The notes: generated by a model not told the origin, from the letters alone. Positions 9,180-18,808 are shown, numbered from the stretch's first letter. The stretch: DNA of 64,000 nucleotides from Eutrophovita brisbanensis (GCA_038147395.1 JAYQTM010000001.1:930001-994000), one strand, 5' to 3'. Numbers and translations: made by a program.

Positions 9180-11285
9180 ATGAGCTCTGTTAATGGTGAT
9201 TCAATCGAGTTGAAGAGCGTTCACGTCTCTTGTCCTCACGACTGTCCAGATGGCTGCTCGATGACAGTCAAGGTCAACGCGAAGACGGGTCGGGCTGTCG
9301 AGGTCTCCGGAGATGAGTCGCACCCCATCACCAAAGGATTCTTGTGCGGAAAGGTGAACAGTTACCTCGAATACGTTTATAACGAGCGTCGAGTGCTTTA
9401 TCCCCATAAGAGAGTCGGCCCCAAAGGGCCTGAGGCTACGTGGAAGCGCATTTCGTGGGATGAGGCATTAGAGACCATCTCGACTCGCTTGAGCGATACC
9501 ATACGCGAGCACGGTGCTGAGGCGGTGCTGCCTTTTTCCTACTCGGGCACGCTCGGGATGACTGGTTTTCTTGGAATGGGAGAGCGGTTTTTTAATCGAA
9601 TGGGTGCGTGCCGTTTAGAACGCACGATATGTACGGCGGCTGGCGCTGCGGCTGAAGCATTCACGTTTGGTCGTGTTGGAGATGCGAATATTGAAAATCT
9701 CCCGAATATGGACCTCGTTATCTTGTGGGGTACCAACATCGTCAGTACTGGTGTGCATGCGGTTCCCTTTCTCAACGAAGCTCGAGCAAATGGTGCCAAA
9801 ATCATTTCAATTGATCCACGAGTGACCCGCACCACTGAGTTTTCAGATTGGCACATCGTGCCTAAGCCAGGCACGGATGCAGCCCTAGCGCTTGGCATCA
9901 TGAAATGTATCGTGGACAAGGGGCTTCATGATCAAGAGTTTCTCGAGCGCTATACCGAGGGATGGGACGTTTTTTTGTCTCAGCGTTTGCCTGATTATGA
10001 TTTGGACACCGTATCGTCCATCACTGGTGTGTCAAAAAATGACATTGAGCGCCTTGCTTCACTTTATGGCGGGACAAAACAGTCATTCATCAGATGTAAT
10101 TGGGGTATTCAAAGACACGAGAATGGCGGCCACATGATGAGGGCGATTAAGTTGCTGCCAGTGATCACGGGGGCTTTCGCTGGTGAGGGTGGCGTATGTG
10201 TTTCCACCGGGGGTGAGCTCAGAGTGTTTAACCAAGACAAGTTTTATCGCACAGAATTGTTGGAAGGAAGGACGCCCAGGACGTTCAACATGATTCAACT
10301 AGGAGCAGCCTTAAATGACGCAGCTCCGTCCATAAAGGCATTATTCGTATGGAATGCAGATCCGGCAAATTGTGTCCCTGACACACAAGCTGCCCGACGC
10401 GGCATGTCTCGGGAAGATTTATTCACTGTGGTACATGACACATTCTTCACGGACTCCGCTCAGTACGCTGATATTTTATTACCCGCTGACACGGCGCTCG
10501 AGCGCATGGATCTCTTGGCGGGATACGGCGCCTACTACTACGGATTATCCATGCCCGCGATTGAAAAGGTTGGAGAGAGTCTCGATAACAATGAGTTATT
10601 TCGGCGGTTGGCGAAGCGGATGGGGTATGACGAACCCTGTTTTGATCAAAGCGACGAGGACATGATTCGAGAAGTCATCGACCCTGAATTCAATCCATTG
10701 TTTGAGGGGGTAACGTTTGAAAAATTAAAACAACAAGGTTGGATGAGGGCGGCAGTCGACTCGCCCAGGCGACGTGGCATTCAATCTGGAAAATGGCCGA
10801 CACCAACGGGCAAGATAGAAATCTTCTCGCAACAAATGGCTGATTTGGGGCTCGATCCGATGCCGGCACACTTACCTGAGCGGGAGGGTTTGTCTGGAGT
10901 TACCCAGTCCTCGAAGTATCCACTTCAGGTATTCAGCGCAGCAACACACTATTTTATCGGTGCGACGTTTCAACACGTGCCTCACTTGCAAAACATGCTA
11001 TCCAGACCAACTTTCGAAATCTCAATCGAGGATGCTCGCGTGAGAGAAATTAACGAGGGGGATTTTTGTCGTTTATTCAATGATCGTGGCGAGGTGTTTG
11101 GGCACGCGCACCTCGTTGATGGAATGTGTCGCGGTGTGATTGGCGCGCCGAAGCAGCTACAGGGGTCTAAAATGAAAAACGGCGTCAACATCAATGCGCT
11201 TACCAGCCAAAAAGAGGCCGACATGGGCCGCGGCCCCGTGTATTATTCCACCCTCGCTGAAATTCAAAAAGTCTCAGCGGCTTAA
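9180..11285 (+). CDS. Cytoplasmic molybdopterin oxidoreductase with one [4Fe-4S] cluster
   Basis: A DMSO-reductase-superfamily enzyme with bis-MGD cofactor. The N-terminal cluster motif is Cys-18, Cys-22, Cys-26 and Cys-56 (CPHDCPDGC ... GFLCGK). The molybdopterin oxidoreductase domain follows with LWGTNIVSTGVH, ISIDPRVTRTTEFSDWHIVPKPGTDAA cut into typical cofactor loops, and VWNADPANCVPD. A molydop-binding C-terminal domain ends near residue 700. Cys-151 in RTICTAAG could be the Mo ligand by analogy with RVC/U-HG of formate dehydrogenases; that alignment is inference. There is no Tat signal, so it is cytoplasmic. The start is supported by a GGATGGGATAAAGC ribosome region. Substrate unknown. 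Its neighbour folD, and the mobA/fds genes elsewhere in the window, make a C1-related reaction thinkable but unproven. Confidence 0.85.
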   Translation: MSSVNGDSIELKSVHVSCPHDCPDGCSMTVKVNAKTGRAVEVSGDESHPITKGFLCGKVNSYLEYVYNERRVLYPHKRVGPKGPEATWKRISWDEALETISTRLSDTIREHGAEAVLPFSYSGTLGMTGFLGMGERFFNRMGACRLERTICTAAGAAAEAFTFGRVGDANIENLPNMDLVILWGTNIVSTGVHAVPFLNEARANGAKIISIDPRVTRTTEFSDWHIVPKPGTDAALALGIMKCIVDKGLHDQEFLERYTEGWDVFLSQRLPDYDLDTVSSITGVSKNDIERLASLYGGTKQSFIRCNWGIQRHENGGHMMRAIKLLPVITGAFAGEGGVCVSTGGELRVFNQDKFYRTELLEGRTPRTFNMIQLGAALNDAAPSIKALFVWNADPANCVPDTQAARRGMSREDLFTVVHDTFFTDSAQYADILLPADTALERMDLLAGYGAYYYGLSMPAIEKVGESLDNNELFRRLAKRMGYDEPCFDQSDEDMIREVIDPEFNPLFEGVTFEKLKQQGWMRAAVDSPRRRGIQSGKWPTPTGKIEIFSQQMADLGLDPMPAHLPEREGLSGVTQSSKYPLQVFSAATHYFIGATFQHVPHLQNMLSRPTFEISIEDARVREINEGDFCRLFNDRGEVFGHAHLVDGMCRGVIGAPKQLQGSKMKNGVNINALTSQKEADMGRGPVYYSTLAEIQKVSAA

Positions 11286-11337
11286 TACACGGGAGAAACA
11301 GCTCTCGTTAGATCAACGAGTTAACGAAAGTGGGTAA

Positions 11338-12189
11338 ATGAGTGCTCAGGTTATAGATGGGAAGGTCGTGTCAGACGCCTTGCGTTCTGATATGAAGCAG
11401 CGAGTCATCGCGTTAAAAAGTCGCGATATTACTCCGGGCTTGGCAGTTATTTTGGTCGGAGATAATCCAGCCTCAGAAGTTTATGTGCGTAACAAGGTCC
11501 GAGCTTGTGAGTCGATTGGCGTTCACTCGACGGTCACTAAACTTCCAGCGGATACACCTGAATCAGAGGTGCTCGATGAATTAACGAAGCTCAATGCAGA
11601 TTCAACGGTTCATGGCATATTGGTTCAACTTCCGCTACCTGATCATATCGATGAAAACAAAATTCTAGAGACGATTGACCCATTAAAGGACGTGGATGGA
11701 TTTCACAAATTGAATGTTGGGGCTATGACCACGGGCAAAGCGAGATATTATCCCTGTACTCCCCACGGTGTGATCAAGATGCTCGAGCACTACGGTATTG
11801 GAGTCGAGGGCAAGCATGCTGTCGTGATTGGTAGGAGCAATATAGTCGGGAAGCCGATGTCGTTGATGTTGCTAGAGCGCGGTGCCACAGTAACGATTTG
11901 CACGTCTAAAACGCCTGACGTTAAACAATTCACGCGTTCGGCAGATATCGTGGTGGCTGCAGTTGGGAAGCCTAAGATGATTGATGCAAGCTATCTCAGT
12001 GAGAAGACTGTTGTAATCGATGTTGGGATCAATCGGTTGGACGATGGCACGCTTTGCGGTGACGTTGACTATGAGGCGGTATCAAAAATAGTGAAGAGTG
12101 TCACACCAGTGCCGGGAGGCGTGGGTCCAATGACGATCACCATGTTGCTAGAAAACACCATAAAGTCTGCGGAAACACAAAAAACGTAG
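11338..12189 (+). CDS. folD: Methylene-THF dehydrogenase/methenyl-THF cyclohydrolase FolD
   Basis: Bifunctional cytoplasmic enzyme interconverting 5,10-methylene-THF and 10-formyl-THF with NADP. Signatures are VILVGDNPASEVYVRNK with the catalytic Lys (YVRNK) near residue 53, HGILVQLPLPDHI, DPLKDVDGFH, and the dinucleotide-binding VVIGRSNIVGKPMSLMLL. The C-terminal PVPGGVGPMTITMLLENT is also present. Length 283 aa is standard. It begins 52 bp after the molybdoenzyme stop, so co-transcription is possible. FolD makes or uses one-carbon units that connect to formate, which is why the neighbouring oxidoreductase is interesting. Confidence 0.97.
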   Translation: MSAQVIDGKVVSDALRSDMKQRVIALKSRDITPGLAVILVGDNPASEVYVRNKVRACESIGVHSTVTKLPADTPESEVLDELTKLNADSTVHGILVQLPLPDHIDENKILETIDPLKDVDGFHKLNVGAMTTGKARYYPCTPHGVIKMLEHYGIGVEGKHAVVIGRSNIVGKPMSLMLLERGATVTICTSKTPDVKQFTRSADIVVAAVGKPKMIDASYLSEKTVVIDVGINRLDDGTLCGDVDYEAVSKIVKSVTPVPGGVGPMTITMLLENTIKSAETQKT

Positions 12190-12267
12190 CTTTTAACCAA
12201 CATGTTTTATCGAATTCGGTATAGTTGTGTAATGCAAAAATACTTTGAAAACAGAGGTATACGATTT

Positions 12268-13578
12268 ATGGGTCGGTATTTGATTTGGCTGGTATTTGTC
12301 TGTGCTTCGAGTGCGGGCGCGGTTGATCTGCTTGATGTCTACAAAGAAGCAGTGAGTCGAGATGCGAATTACGCGGCGGCTAAAGCTCAGTACCTCGCTA
12401 TTCAAGAGCGGATTCCTCAAGCCAAATCGGGGAAACTACCTAAAATCAACTTACAGGCGAAATACGATTACAACAACATTGACGCAGACTCTGCGTTTAG
12501 TCAGGGTAATCGAGATTTTGGCTCTTACCAATACGGCGTCACTGGTGTTCAACCCCTGTATCGAAAACAAAATGATATCGCGATCGATATTGCTCAAAAA
12601 GAGGTGCTTAGGGCAAATATTCAACTGGATCTTGCAGGGCAGCAGCTGATGGTGCGCACATTATGGCTCTACATTGACGCATTAAAAGCGCGAACAAATC
12701 TTGGTACCGTTCGCGCGCAAAAACTCGCTGTCACAGAGCAGCTCGAATTGGCAAAGCGTAATTTTGCAGTCGGCACAGCGACGATCACAGATCAACGGGA
12801 AGCACAAGCAAGATTTGATTTGGTGCGAGCTGAGGAGCTTGCTGCTCAAAACCAGGTTCAAGTGACCCTGGATGCGCTCCAGGAGCTCACGGGATCACCA
12901 ATTAAAGGGAACCTTGCTCCTTTGAAGATGCCCGTTTCTTTGGATGCGCCCATGCCTGCTGATGTTAATGTGTGGATTAAACGTGCGATGGAGCAGTCCC
13001 TGGAAATCGCATTATCGCAACACGATATTTCAATCGCTCAATCTCGAGTCGAGATCAACCAGTATGGTAAGTCCCCAACAGTGGACTTGGTTGGTTCGGT
13101 TGTAGACGCGTACGCGGGTAACAGCACCTTCGGGTCTGGTTCAGATACAACTTCTGGAGTCGTTGGAGTTCAAGTTCAAGTGCCGTTATTCGAGGGTGGT
13201 AAGGTCAACGCGCAAACGAGAGAGGCGATTGCGCAACAGGATCAAATGCTTCAACTCTTAGAGTACACAAAACGTAAGGTTGCCCAGGACACTCGAGTTG
13301 CCTACTTAGACGTTACAACGGGTATTTCTAGGGTCAAGGCATTCGAGGAAGCACTCGCATCGACCAAGTTACAGTTGGAGTCGACAAAATTAGGTCTCGA
13401 GGTAGGTGTTAGAACAGCGGTTGATGTGCTCGATGCTGAAAAATTACTCGCTGAATCAAGGCGTGATATGTTCGGGGCGGTGTACGACACAATTTTCGCT
13501 CGATTTAAACTGCAGGCTGCCGTGGGGCGGCTTGTGGAGGCGGACGTCGCAGCAATCAATGAGTTGTTAGTCCGCTGA
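12268..13578 (+). CDS. tolC: TolC-family outer-membrane channel
   Basis: Outer-membrane trimeric tunnel for type I secretion and RND/MFS/ABC efflux. The ATG at 12268 gives a clean signal peptide (MGRYLIWLVFVCASSAGA) and has AGAGG ten bases upstream; an ATG at 12202 would add 22 residues ahead of the signal and is rejected. The mature part starts VDLLDVYKEAVSRDANY, characteristic of TolC. Two OEP domains follow, with VQVPLFEGGKVNAQTREAI near residue 305 and a long coiled-coil segment after it. The 437-aa product is normal. It has no lipobox, unlike the OMF of the leftward operon. Confidence 0.93.
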   Translation: MGRYLIWLVFVCASSAGAVDLLDVYKEAVSRDANYAAAKAQYLAIQERIPQAKSGKLPKINLQAKYDYNNIDADSAFSQGNRDFGSYQYGVTGVQPLYRKQNDIAIDIAQKEVLRANIQLDLAGQQLMVRTLWLYIDALKARTNLGTVRAQKLAVTEQLELAKRNFAVGTATITDQREAQARFDLVRAEELAAQNQVQVTLDALQELTGSPIKGNLAPLKMPVSLDAPMPADVNVWIKRAMEQSLEIALSQHDISIAQSRVEINQYGKSPTVDLVGSVVDAYAGNSTFGSGSDTTSGVVGVQVQVPLFEGGKVNAQTREAIAQQDQMLQLLEYTKRKVAQDTRVAYLDVTTGISRVKAFEEALASTKLQLESTKLGLEVGVRTAVDVLDAEKLLAESRRDMFGAVYDTIFARFKLQAAVGRLVEADVAAINELLVR

Positions 13579-13621
13579 CCTTATCGGTCGCTTTTGCTCA
13601 CGTCGAGATTTTCCATCATTC

Positions 13622-14668
13622 GTGCCTGAGGGAAATCGTTACAACATAGATCGACTCCTTGTCATAGCGGCGATAGTCGTGGTGATAACAGGGTGTTACG
13701 TGGTCGTCAGGCCGTTTTTTGTTGGTATTGTCTGGTCGATTATTTTGGCTTACTCCACCTGGGGGGGGTACAAGCGGTTAAATACGACCTTGGTTCGAAA
13801 TCGGACTGCCGCATCTTTGATGATGTCCCTCACGACCATCTTTGTTTTGCTTGTTCCGTTTTCTTTCGTCATTGGCGGGATAGCGCAGGATTCGGCTGAT
13901 TTAATCACAGAGATTCGCTCGGTTTTAGATCAAGGCTTACCAGACCCACCCGGATGGTTGAAAAACATCCCGTTTCTGGGTTCATGGGCTAACGAATATT
14001 GGTTGAGCATTGCGCACGACGGTCAAGCCTTGATTAGAGAGGGGAAGGGGTTCCTTCCTGAGATTCGTTCCGCATTGCTGAATGTTGGCGAATTCGTCAG
14101 TGTTGGCGTTGGACAGCTCAGCATTGGCATCTTTTTAGCGTTTTTCATATATCGCGATGGTGACCGCATATACGAGTATCTTCATTCGGTTGGATCGAAG
14201 CTTTTAGGAGATCGCGCGCAAAAGCTTTTGAGTCTCGTTGGAGAGACTATTACCGGAGTAGTTTATGGTGTTGTTGGAACAGCACTTGCGCAAGGGTTAA
14301 TCGCAGGCGTGGGTTTTATGATCGCTGGTGTGCCAGCCGCGGCGCTACTTGGACTTGTGACTTTCTTTATCTCGTTCATTCCAATGGCTCCACCACTAGT
14401 TTGGTTGCCCGTCGTCGCGTGGCTTTATTGGAACGAGGGCTTGGGAGTGGCTGCGTTTATGTTCGTATGGGGCATGTTCGCGATTAGTGGCATCGATAAT
14501 GTGATCAAACCCTGGTTGATTAGTCGTGGGGCACAATTACCTTTTGTTGTGGTTTTTTTAGGCATCGCAGGTGGCGTGCTTGGGTTCGGGTTTATCGGAG
14601 TGTTTATTGGCCCAATATTGCTTGCAGTGGGGTTAAATCTTCTTCGAGCTTGGGTGCTTCGAGGTTAA
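13622..14668 (+). CDS. AI-2E family transporter (PerM-like membrane protein)
   Basis: Polytopic inner-membrane protein of the PF01594 superfamily, with about eight transmembrane segments. A pair lies at residues ~11-50, one at ~65-90 and several in the C-terminal half. The conserved glycine-rich region is VYGVVGTALAQGLIAGVGF, and the C-terminal signature is GFIGVFIGPILLAV. A hydrophilic amphipathic stretch separates helices 3 and 4. Family members include TqsA, PerM and Na+/H+ antiporter-like proteins, so the transported species is not predictable. The start is a GTG at 13622, 43 bp after tolC. Confidence 0.85.
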   Translation: MPEGNRYNIDRLLVIAAIVVVITGCYVVVRPFFVGIVWSIILAYSTWGGYKRLNTTLVRNRTAASLMMSLTTIFVLLVPFSFVIGGIAQDSADLITEIRSVLDQGLPDPPGWLKNIPFLGSWANEYWLSIAHDGQALIREGKGFLPEIRSALLNVGEFVSVGVGQLSIGIFLAFFIYRDGDRIYEYLHSVGSKLLGDRAQKLLSLVGETITGVVYGVVGTALAQGLIAGVGFMIAGVPAAALLGLVTFFISFIPMAPPLVWLPVVAWLYWNEGLGVAAFMFVWGMFAISGIDNVIKPWLISRGAQLPFVVVFLGIAGGVLGFGFIGVFIGPILLAVGLNLLRAWVLRG

Positions 14669-14716
14669 GACCTCGTTAGTACACATCACATTTTTGTTTT
14701 CAATGGTTAGGATATC

Positions 14717-16384
14717 GTGGTTATGAAAGTCCTCTCTTTGGCACTCCTGTGTCTTGCTCTCACTGCTGGCACTTCTCGTGCGAACGACTGTTGGATCGCC
14801 AGCGCACATCCACTTGCCACTAAAGCGGGATGCGACGTCCTTCGCGAGGGCGGTAATGCGTTTGATGCCGCGGTTGCCGTGACGGCCGCACTCGGTGTAG
14901 TGGAACCATATTCGTCAGGAATTGGCGGCGGTGGTTTTTATTTGTTACGACGTGCCGCTGATGGGAAGCAAATTTTCTTGGATGCTCGCGAGATGGCTCC
15001 AGCTGCGTCTTCCGAAGCGATTTATCTAGATGAGAGCGGTGACGCGGTTGCTAGTCGATCAAGAGAGGGCGCACTTGCGGCTGGCATTCCTGGTATTCCG
15101 GCTGCCATTGACCACCTCTCAACACACTATGGGCAGCTATCTTTGTCTCGATCTTTAGCTCCTGCTATCGAGCTGGCCAATGATGGCTTTCCAATCGATC
15201 CTCGTTATGTTCGAGCAGTAGGCTGGGTCAAGAATAGATTGTCAAAGTTTCCAGGCTCTAGAAGAATTTTCCTAAATAATGGCGCAGCGTTCGAGGTGGG
15301 AGACCGCTTAATCCAGCCTGAGTTATCCCGAACACTTACAGTCCTCGCTCGAGATGGTGCGGTAGGTTTTTATGGTGGACGTGTTGCGGAGACCATGGTG
15401 GCATCGATCGTCTCGGCAGGTGGTAATTGGACGATGGACGATTTATCGAGTTACCGAGTGATCGAGCGAAATCCCATAAGTTTTTCATTTATGGGAGCCA
15501 CAGTTACTACTGCGCCCCTTCCGTCCTCCGGTGGTCTTGTGATGGCGCAAACGCTCAATATATTGCAATCATTGGATTATTTTGATCAACCAAAGGATGT
15601 TCAGCCTCACCTCGTGATTGAGGCGATGCGCCGAGGCTACAACGATCGGGCGCGTTTCATGGGCGACCCTGATTTCAGTGAGATACCGGTCGAGCAGTTA
15701 CTTAGTCAGGAGTACGCCGAGCGAAGAGCGAAAAACCTCAGCATGACTGAAGTCACTCCGAGTGATGAATTGCCCTCGGTGTTTGACCTCTCGATTGATG
15801 GTGAAGAAACAACGCATTTTTCCATTGTCGACAAATGGGGAAACAAGGTTGCAGCAACACTGTCGATTAACGGCCCCTTCGGGTCCGGAATGGTTGCGGG
15901 GGAGACCGGAATATTACTGAATAACCATATGGATGATTTCTCCATTGGCATAGGCAAGGGTAATTCGTACAAGTTGGTTGGGAATCGTATCAACGGTATT
16001 GAGCCTTACAAGCGACCATTATCGTCTATGTCACCCACTATTTTGGAGACTCCCAGAGGCACCCTCGTTTTTGGGACGCCAGGTGGTTCACGTATTATCA
16101 GCATGGTCTTACTCGGACTACTTCATTATGTCGGTTCTGATGAGTCTGATGGCCAATCGGTTGTTTCAATCCCTAGATTTCATCACCAGTATCTGCCCGA
16201 CCGGGTTCAAGTTGAACCAGAGAGTTTCGACACGGAGTGGATTGAACGACTTGAACAAAGAGGGCACAACGTTCAGGTGTACAAACGGAAGTGGGGCAAC
16301 ATGCAAGCGATCGAATGCTCGGTAGACGGTGAGGTGTGTCACGTTGCAAATGACCCAAGGGGTAAACAAGGCGTTGTTTTTTAG
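14717..16384 (+). CDS. ggt: Gamma-glutamyltransferase (gamma-glutamyl transpeptidase)
   Basis: Periplasmic N-terminal-nucleophile hydrolase that cleaves gamma-glutamyl bonds of glutathione and related peptides. It has a Sec signal peptide (VLSLALLCLALTAGTSRA) and the large-subunit motif EPYSSGIGGGGFYLLR near residues 72-87. The self-processing site is GEETTHFSIVD, where the threonine becomes the small-subunit N-terminus. GTPGGSRIISMVL closes the oxyanion region. A 555-aa precursor is standard. Start may be GTG 14717 or ATG 14723; an AGGA lies 4 or 10 bases upstream respectively. It stands alone between a membrane protein and accA. Confidence 0.95.
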   Translation: MVMKVLSLALLCLALTAGTSRANDCWIASAHPLATKAGCDVLREGGNAFDAAVAVTAALGVVEPYSSGIGGGGFYLLRRAADGKQIFLDAREMAPAASSEAIYLDESGDAVASRSREGALAAGIPGIPAAIDHLSTHYGQLSLSRSLAPAIELANDGFPIDPRYVRAVGWVKNRLSKFPGSRRIFLNNGAAFEVGDRLIQPELSRTLTVLARDGAVGFYGGRVAETMVASIVSAGGNWTMDDLSSYRVIERNPISFSFMGATVTTAPLPSSGGLVMAQTLNILQSLDYFDQPKDVQPHLVIEAMRRGYNDRARFMGDPDFSEIPVEQLLSQEYAERRAKNLSMTEVTPSDELPSVFDLSIDGEETTHFSIVDKWGNKVAATLSINGPFGSGMVAGETGILLNNHMDDFSIGIGKGNSYKLVGNRINGIEPYKRPLSSMSPTILETPRGTLVFGTPGGSRIISMVLLGLLHYVGSDESDGQSVVSIPRFHHQYLPDRVQVEPESFDTEWIERLEQRGHNVQVYKRKWGNMQAIECSVDGEVCHVANDPRGKQGVVF

Positions 16385-16428
16385 GCATCTAATTATCGAA
16401 GACGAGCGTAGAGATTATAAAAACCGTT

Positions 16429-16434
16429 TAAAAT
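16429..16434 (+). promoter_or_regulatory. Candidate -10 box immediately upstream of accA
   Basis: TAAAAT ends six bases before the accA ATG, and no purine-rich ribosome site lies between (TGCCCC). Initiation 6-7 bases downstream would start the transcript at or next to the A of the ATG, giving a leaderless mRNA. No good -35 box is seen, so this is tentative. Confidence 0.35.
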
Positions 16435-16440
16435 TGCCCC

Positions 16441-17403
16441 ATGAAAACCACGTTTCTAGATTTTGAGCAAAGCGTTGCAGACCTCGAGTCCAAGATAGAG
16501 GATTTGCGCTTTGTACAGGATGACTCAGCGGTTGATATTTCTGAGGAGATCAGGCGTCTTCGAAAAAAAAGTGATGCGGCAACCAAGGAGATCTACTCGA
16601 AGCTCACTGCTTGGCAAATCTCTCAAATTGCACGTCATCCGCAACGACCATACACGTTGGATTACATCGCTGGTTTATTCACGGAGTTTGAGGAAATGCA
16701 TGGAGACCGTGCGTTCGCTGACGACCCGTCAATTATCTGTGGCTTGGCGCGGTTCAATGGCTCATCAGTGGCGGTGATTGGACATCAAAAAGGACGAGAT
16801 ACGAAAGAGAAGTTACATCGCAATTTTGGAATGCCGAAGCCCGAGGGCTACCGTAAAGCCCTTCGAGTCATGAAGTTGGCAGAGAAATTTAAATTACCCG
16901 TCTTCACTTTTGTCGATACGCCTGGGGCATATCCAGGTGTTGGTGCGGAGGAGCGTGGGCAGTCTGAGGCAATCGGGCGCAATCTATTCGCCATGGCTGA
17001 GCTTAAGGTCCCGATTATTACAACGATCATCGGAGAGGGTGGGTCCGGTGGCGCGTTGGCAATAGCCGTCGGTGACGTGGTGCAAGTTCTCCAGTATTCG
17101 ATCTATTCTGTGATATCTCCCGAGGGTTGCGCGTCCATTCTTTGGAAGAGCGCAGAGAAGGCATCGACTGCGGCGGAGGCGCTCGGGATTACAGGCAGTC
17201 GATTGAAGACATTGGGTCTTATCGATAAAGTAGTGTCAGAGCCACTGGGTGGTGCTCATCGCGACCACTCAGCTATGATCCAAACGCTCAAGAAGAATTT
17301 GGAGGATGCCCTAAGCTCGGTTGTAGACTTGTCGCCGTCCAAATTAATTGAGCGGCGCCTCGAGCGCATCATGAGTTACGGTAAATTTCGTACGTCGAAA
17401 TAA
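16441..17403 (+). CDS. accA: Acetyl-CoA carboxylase carboxyltransferase subunit alpha
   Basis: Alpha subunit of the carboxyltransferase that, with AccD, moves CO2 from biotin to acetyl-CoA to make malonyl-CoA for fatty-acid synthesis. The N-terminal coiled-coil (FLDFEQSVADLESKIEDL) is followed by RHPQRPYTLDYI, VIGHQKGRDTKEK, RNFGMPKPEGYRKALRVM, FTFVDTPGAYPGVGAEERGQ and IGEGGSGGALAI. VISPEGCASILW and AAEALGIT near the end complete the pattern. Length 320 aa is standard. In many gammaproteobacteria accA follows dnaE; here ggt is upstream instead, while tilS downstream is the usual neighbour. Confidence 0.98.
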   Translation: MKTTFLDFEQSVADLESKIEDLRFVQDDSAVDISEEIRRLRKKSDAATKEIYSKLTAWQISQIARHPQRPYTLDYIAGLFTEFEEMHGDRAFADDPSIICGLARFNGSSVAVIGHQKGRDTKEKLHRNFGMPKPEGYRKALRVMKLAEKFKLPVFTFVDTPGAYPGVGAEERGQSEAIGRNLFAMAELKVPIITTIIGEGGSGGALAIAVGDVVQVLQYSIYSVISPEGCASILWKSAEKASTAAEALGITGSRLKTLGLIDKVVSEPLGGAHRDHSAMIQTLKKNLEDALSSVVDLSPSKLIERRLERIMSYGKFRTSK

Positions 17404-17448
17404 AGGCGTTGTAACCTCGCTGCCCGCCATCACCAAGGGATATCTTGG

Positions 17449-18777
17449 ATGACCGAAGTTGAAAGGCGAATTCTTTTAAATCTCGAGCTCCTCGGCATTC
17501 GTGACGCTGACCTCCTCGTGGCGTTCAGTGGTGGTGTTGATTCAGTGGTTTTGCTCGATGTTCTTTCAAGGAACGCGTCGAGTTTTAATCTTAATTTGTT
17601 TGCGCTTCATGTTCACCATGGGTTGCATCCGGATGCTGATGAATGGTCAGATTTTTGCCTTGACTTTTGTAACGACCGAAATATCAACGCAGAGGTTGTT
17701 AAGGTTTCAGTGAATCGACAGTCTAAAAAAGGCTTAGAGGGGGAGGCGAGATCACAGCGACATGCAGCTCTTCTAGGTCGTGACTCGGAGTTTATTGCGT
17801 TGGCGCACCATTTTGACGATCAAGTCGAGACGTTTATGTTGAAGATCGGTCGAGGTGCTGGGTTGGACGGTCTGACCGGCATGAAGCCCATGAGAGAGGA
17901 CTTTGCGAGCGGGAAAAAGTTGATTCGACCGATGCTTCAAGTTCACCGGTCAGAGATAGAACAATACGCGCGAGACCGCAATTTGATGTGGGTCGAGGAC
18001 GACTCGAATCGAGATCTATCGTTTGACCGAAACTATCTACGTTACTCTTTATTGCCCGATGTGCGACGAAGACTGCCTGCCTTCAATGCGGGGGTGCGTT
18101 CGGTGATTGAGAATCTAGGGGATGCGCTAGAGTTGGTCTCCGAGGTGGCAGGTCAGGATATCGAAGCGCTTGAGTGTGAGGGTGGTGGTATTGATCTAGA
18201 GAGACTTGGTCAGTTTAGCCATGCTCGTCAAAAAAATATTATTTTGGAGTTATTCAAACAACAGGGGCTTGAATTTCCCAGTCGGGCACAAGTTGCTGAA
18301 GCGCTTAGGCAGTGCCATGACGCTCAGAGCAGTGCGATGGTAAATATTTCGACGAGCTCGGGATCAATTCGGCGTTATCGAAAAAAATTATTTGTTTTGC
18401 CAAGGCAGCAAGCAGTTGACTCTGCATGGAGTCAACTCTGGAATGGTCGGGATCGTGTGGTTTTGCCATCCGGGCTTGGCGTGTTGGAATTTAGGCCCTC
18501 TCATGGAGAGGGCCTCGCTATAAAATCTGATGAAGTGGGAAAGGTCGCTATTTCTTTCGCCGTTCCCGGGGGAAGATTTTCTTTGGGTATTGATCGACCT
18601 CAACGACCTTTGAAAAAAATTTGGCAAGCGATGGGTATACCGCCTTGGCGTCGGGGTCTTGTGCCGCTTGTTCATGTAGGCTCCAGGATTGCGTACGTCG
18701 GCGATGTGGGTGTTTCGGGATCGTTCTTTGCCGAAGATGGAGAAAAATCTTGGCAAGTTGTCTGGACTCGCGAGTGA
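17449..18777 (+). CDS. tilS: tRNA(Ile)-lysidine synthase TilS
   Basis: Makes lysidine at C34 of tRNA-Ile2 so that it reads AUA. The PP-loop ATPase motif AFSGGVDSVVLLD lies near residues 25-37. FALHVHHGLHPDADEW, GLEGEARSQRHAAL and IALAHHFDDQVETFMLKIGRGAGLDGLTGM (read as adjacent short motifs) are typical of TilS. RPMLQVHRSEIEQYA and EDDSNRDLSFDRNYLRY follow. The C-terminal domain has RPQRPLKKIWQAMGIPPW, matching the tRNA-binding part of the long gammaproteobacterial form. It starts 45 bp after accA. Confidence 0.96.
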   Translation: MTEVERRILLNLELLGIRDADLLVAFSGGVDSVVLLDVLSRNASSFNLNLFALHVHHGLHPDADEWSDFCLDFCNDRNINAEVVKVSVNRQSKKGLEGEARSQRHAALLGRDSEFIALAHHFDDQVETFMLKIGRGAGLDGLTGMKPMREDFASGKKLIRPMLQVHRSEIEQYARDRNLMWVEDDSNRDLSFDRNYLRYSLLPDVRRRLPAFNAGVRSVIENLGDALELVSEVAGQDIEALECEGGGIDLERLGQFSHARQKNIILELFKQQGLEFPSRAQVAEALRQCHDAQSSAMVNISTSSGSIRRYRKKLFVLPRQQAVDSAWSQLWNGRDRVVLPSGLGVLEFRPSHGEGLAIKSDEVGKVAISFAVPGGRFSLGIDRPQRPLKKIWQAMGIPPWRRGLVPLVHVGSRIAYVGDVGVSGSFFAEDGEKSWQVVWTRE

Positions 18778-18804
18778 GGATGTGCTGGGTAGGAGCACGT
18801 CCTC
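18776..18804 (+). terminator. Hairpin at the tilS stop codon
   Basis: GAGGATGTGCT and AGCACGTCCTC form an 11-bp stem (one G-U pair) with a 7-nt loop, beginning within the tilS stop codon. No U run follows directly, so it may be a 3'-end stabilising hairpin or a weak terminator separating tilS from ndk. Confidence 0.5.
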
Positions 18805-18808
18805 ATGG

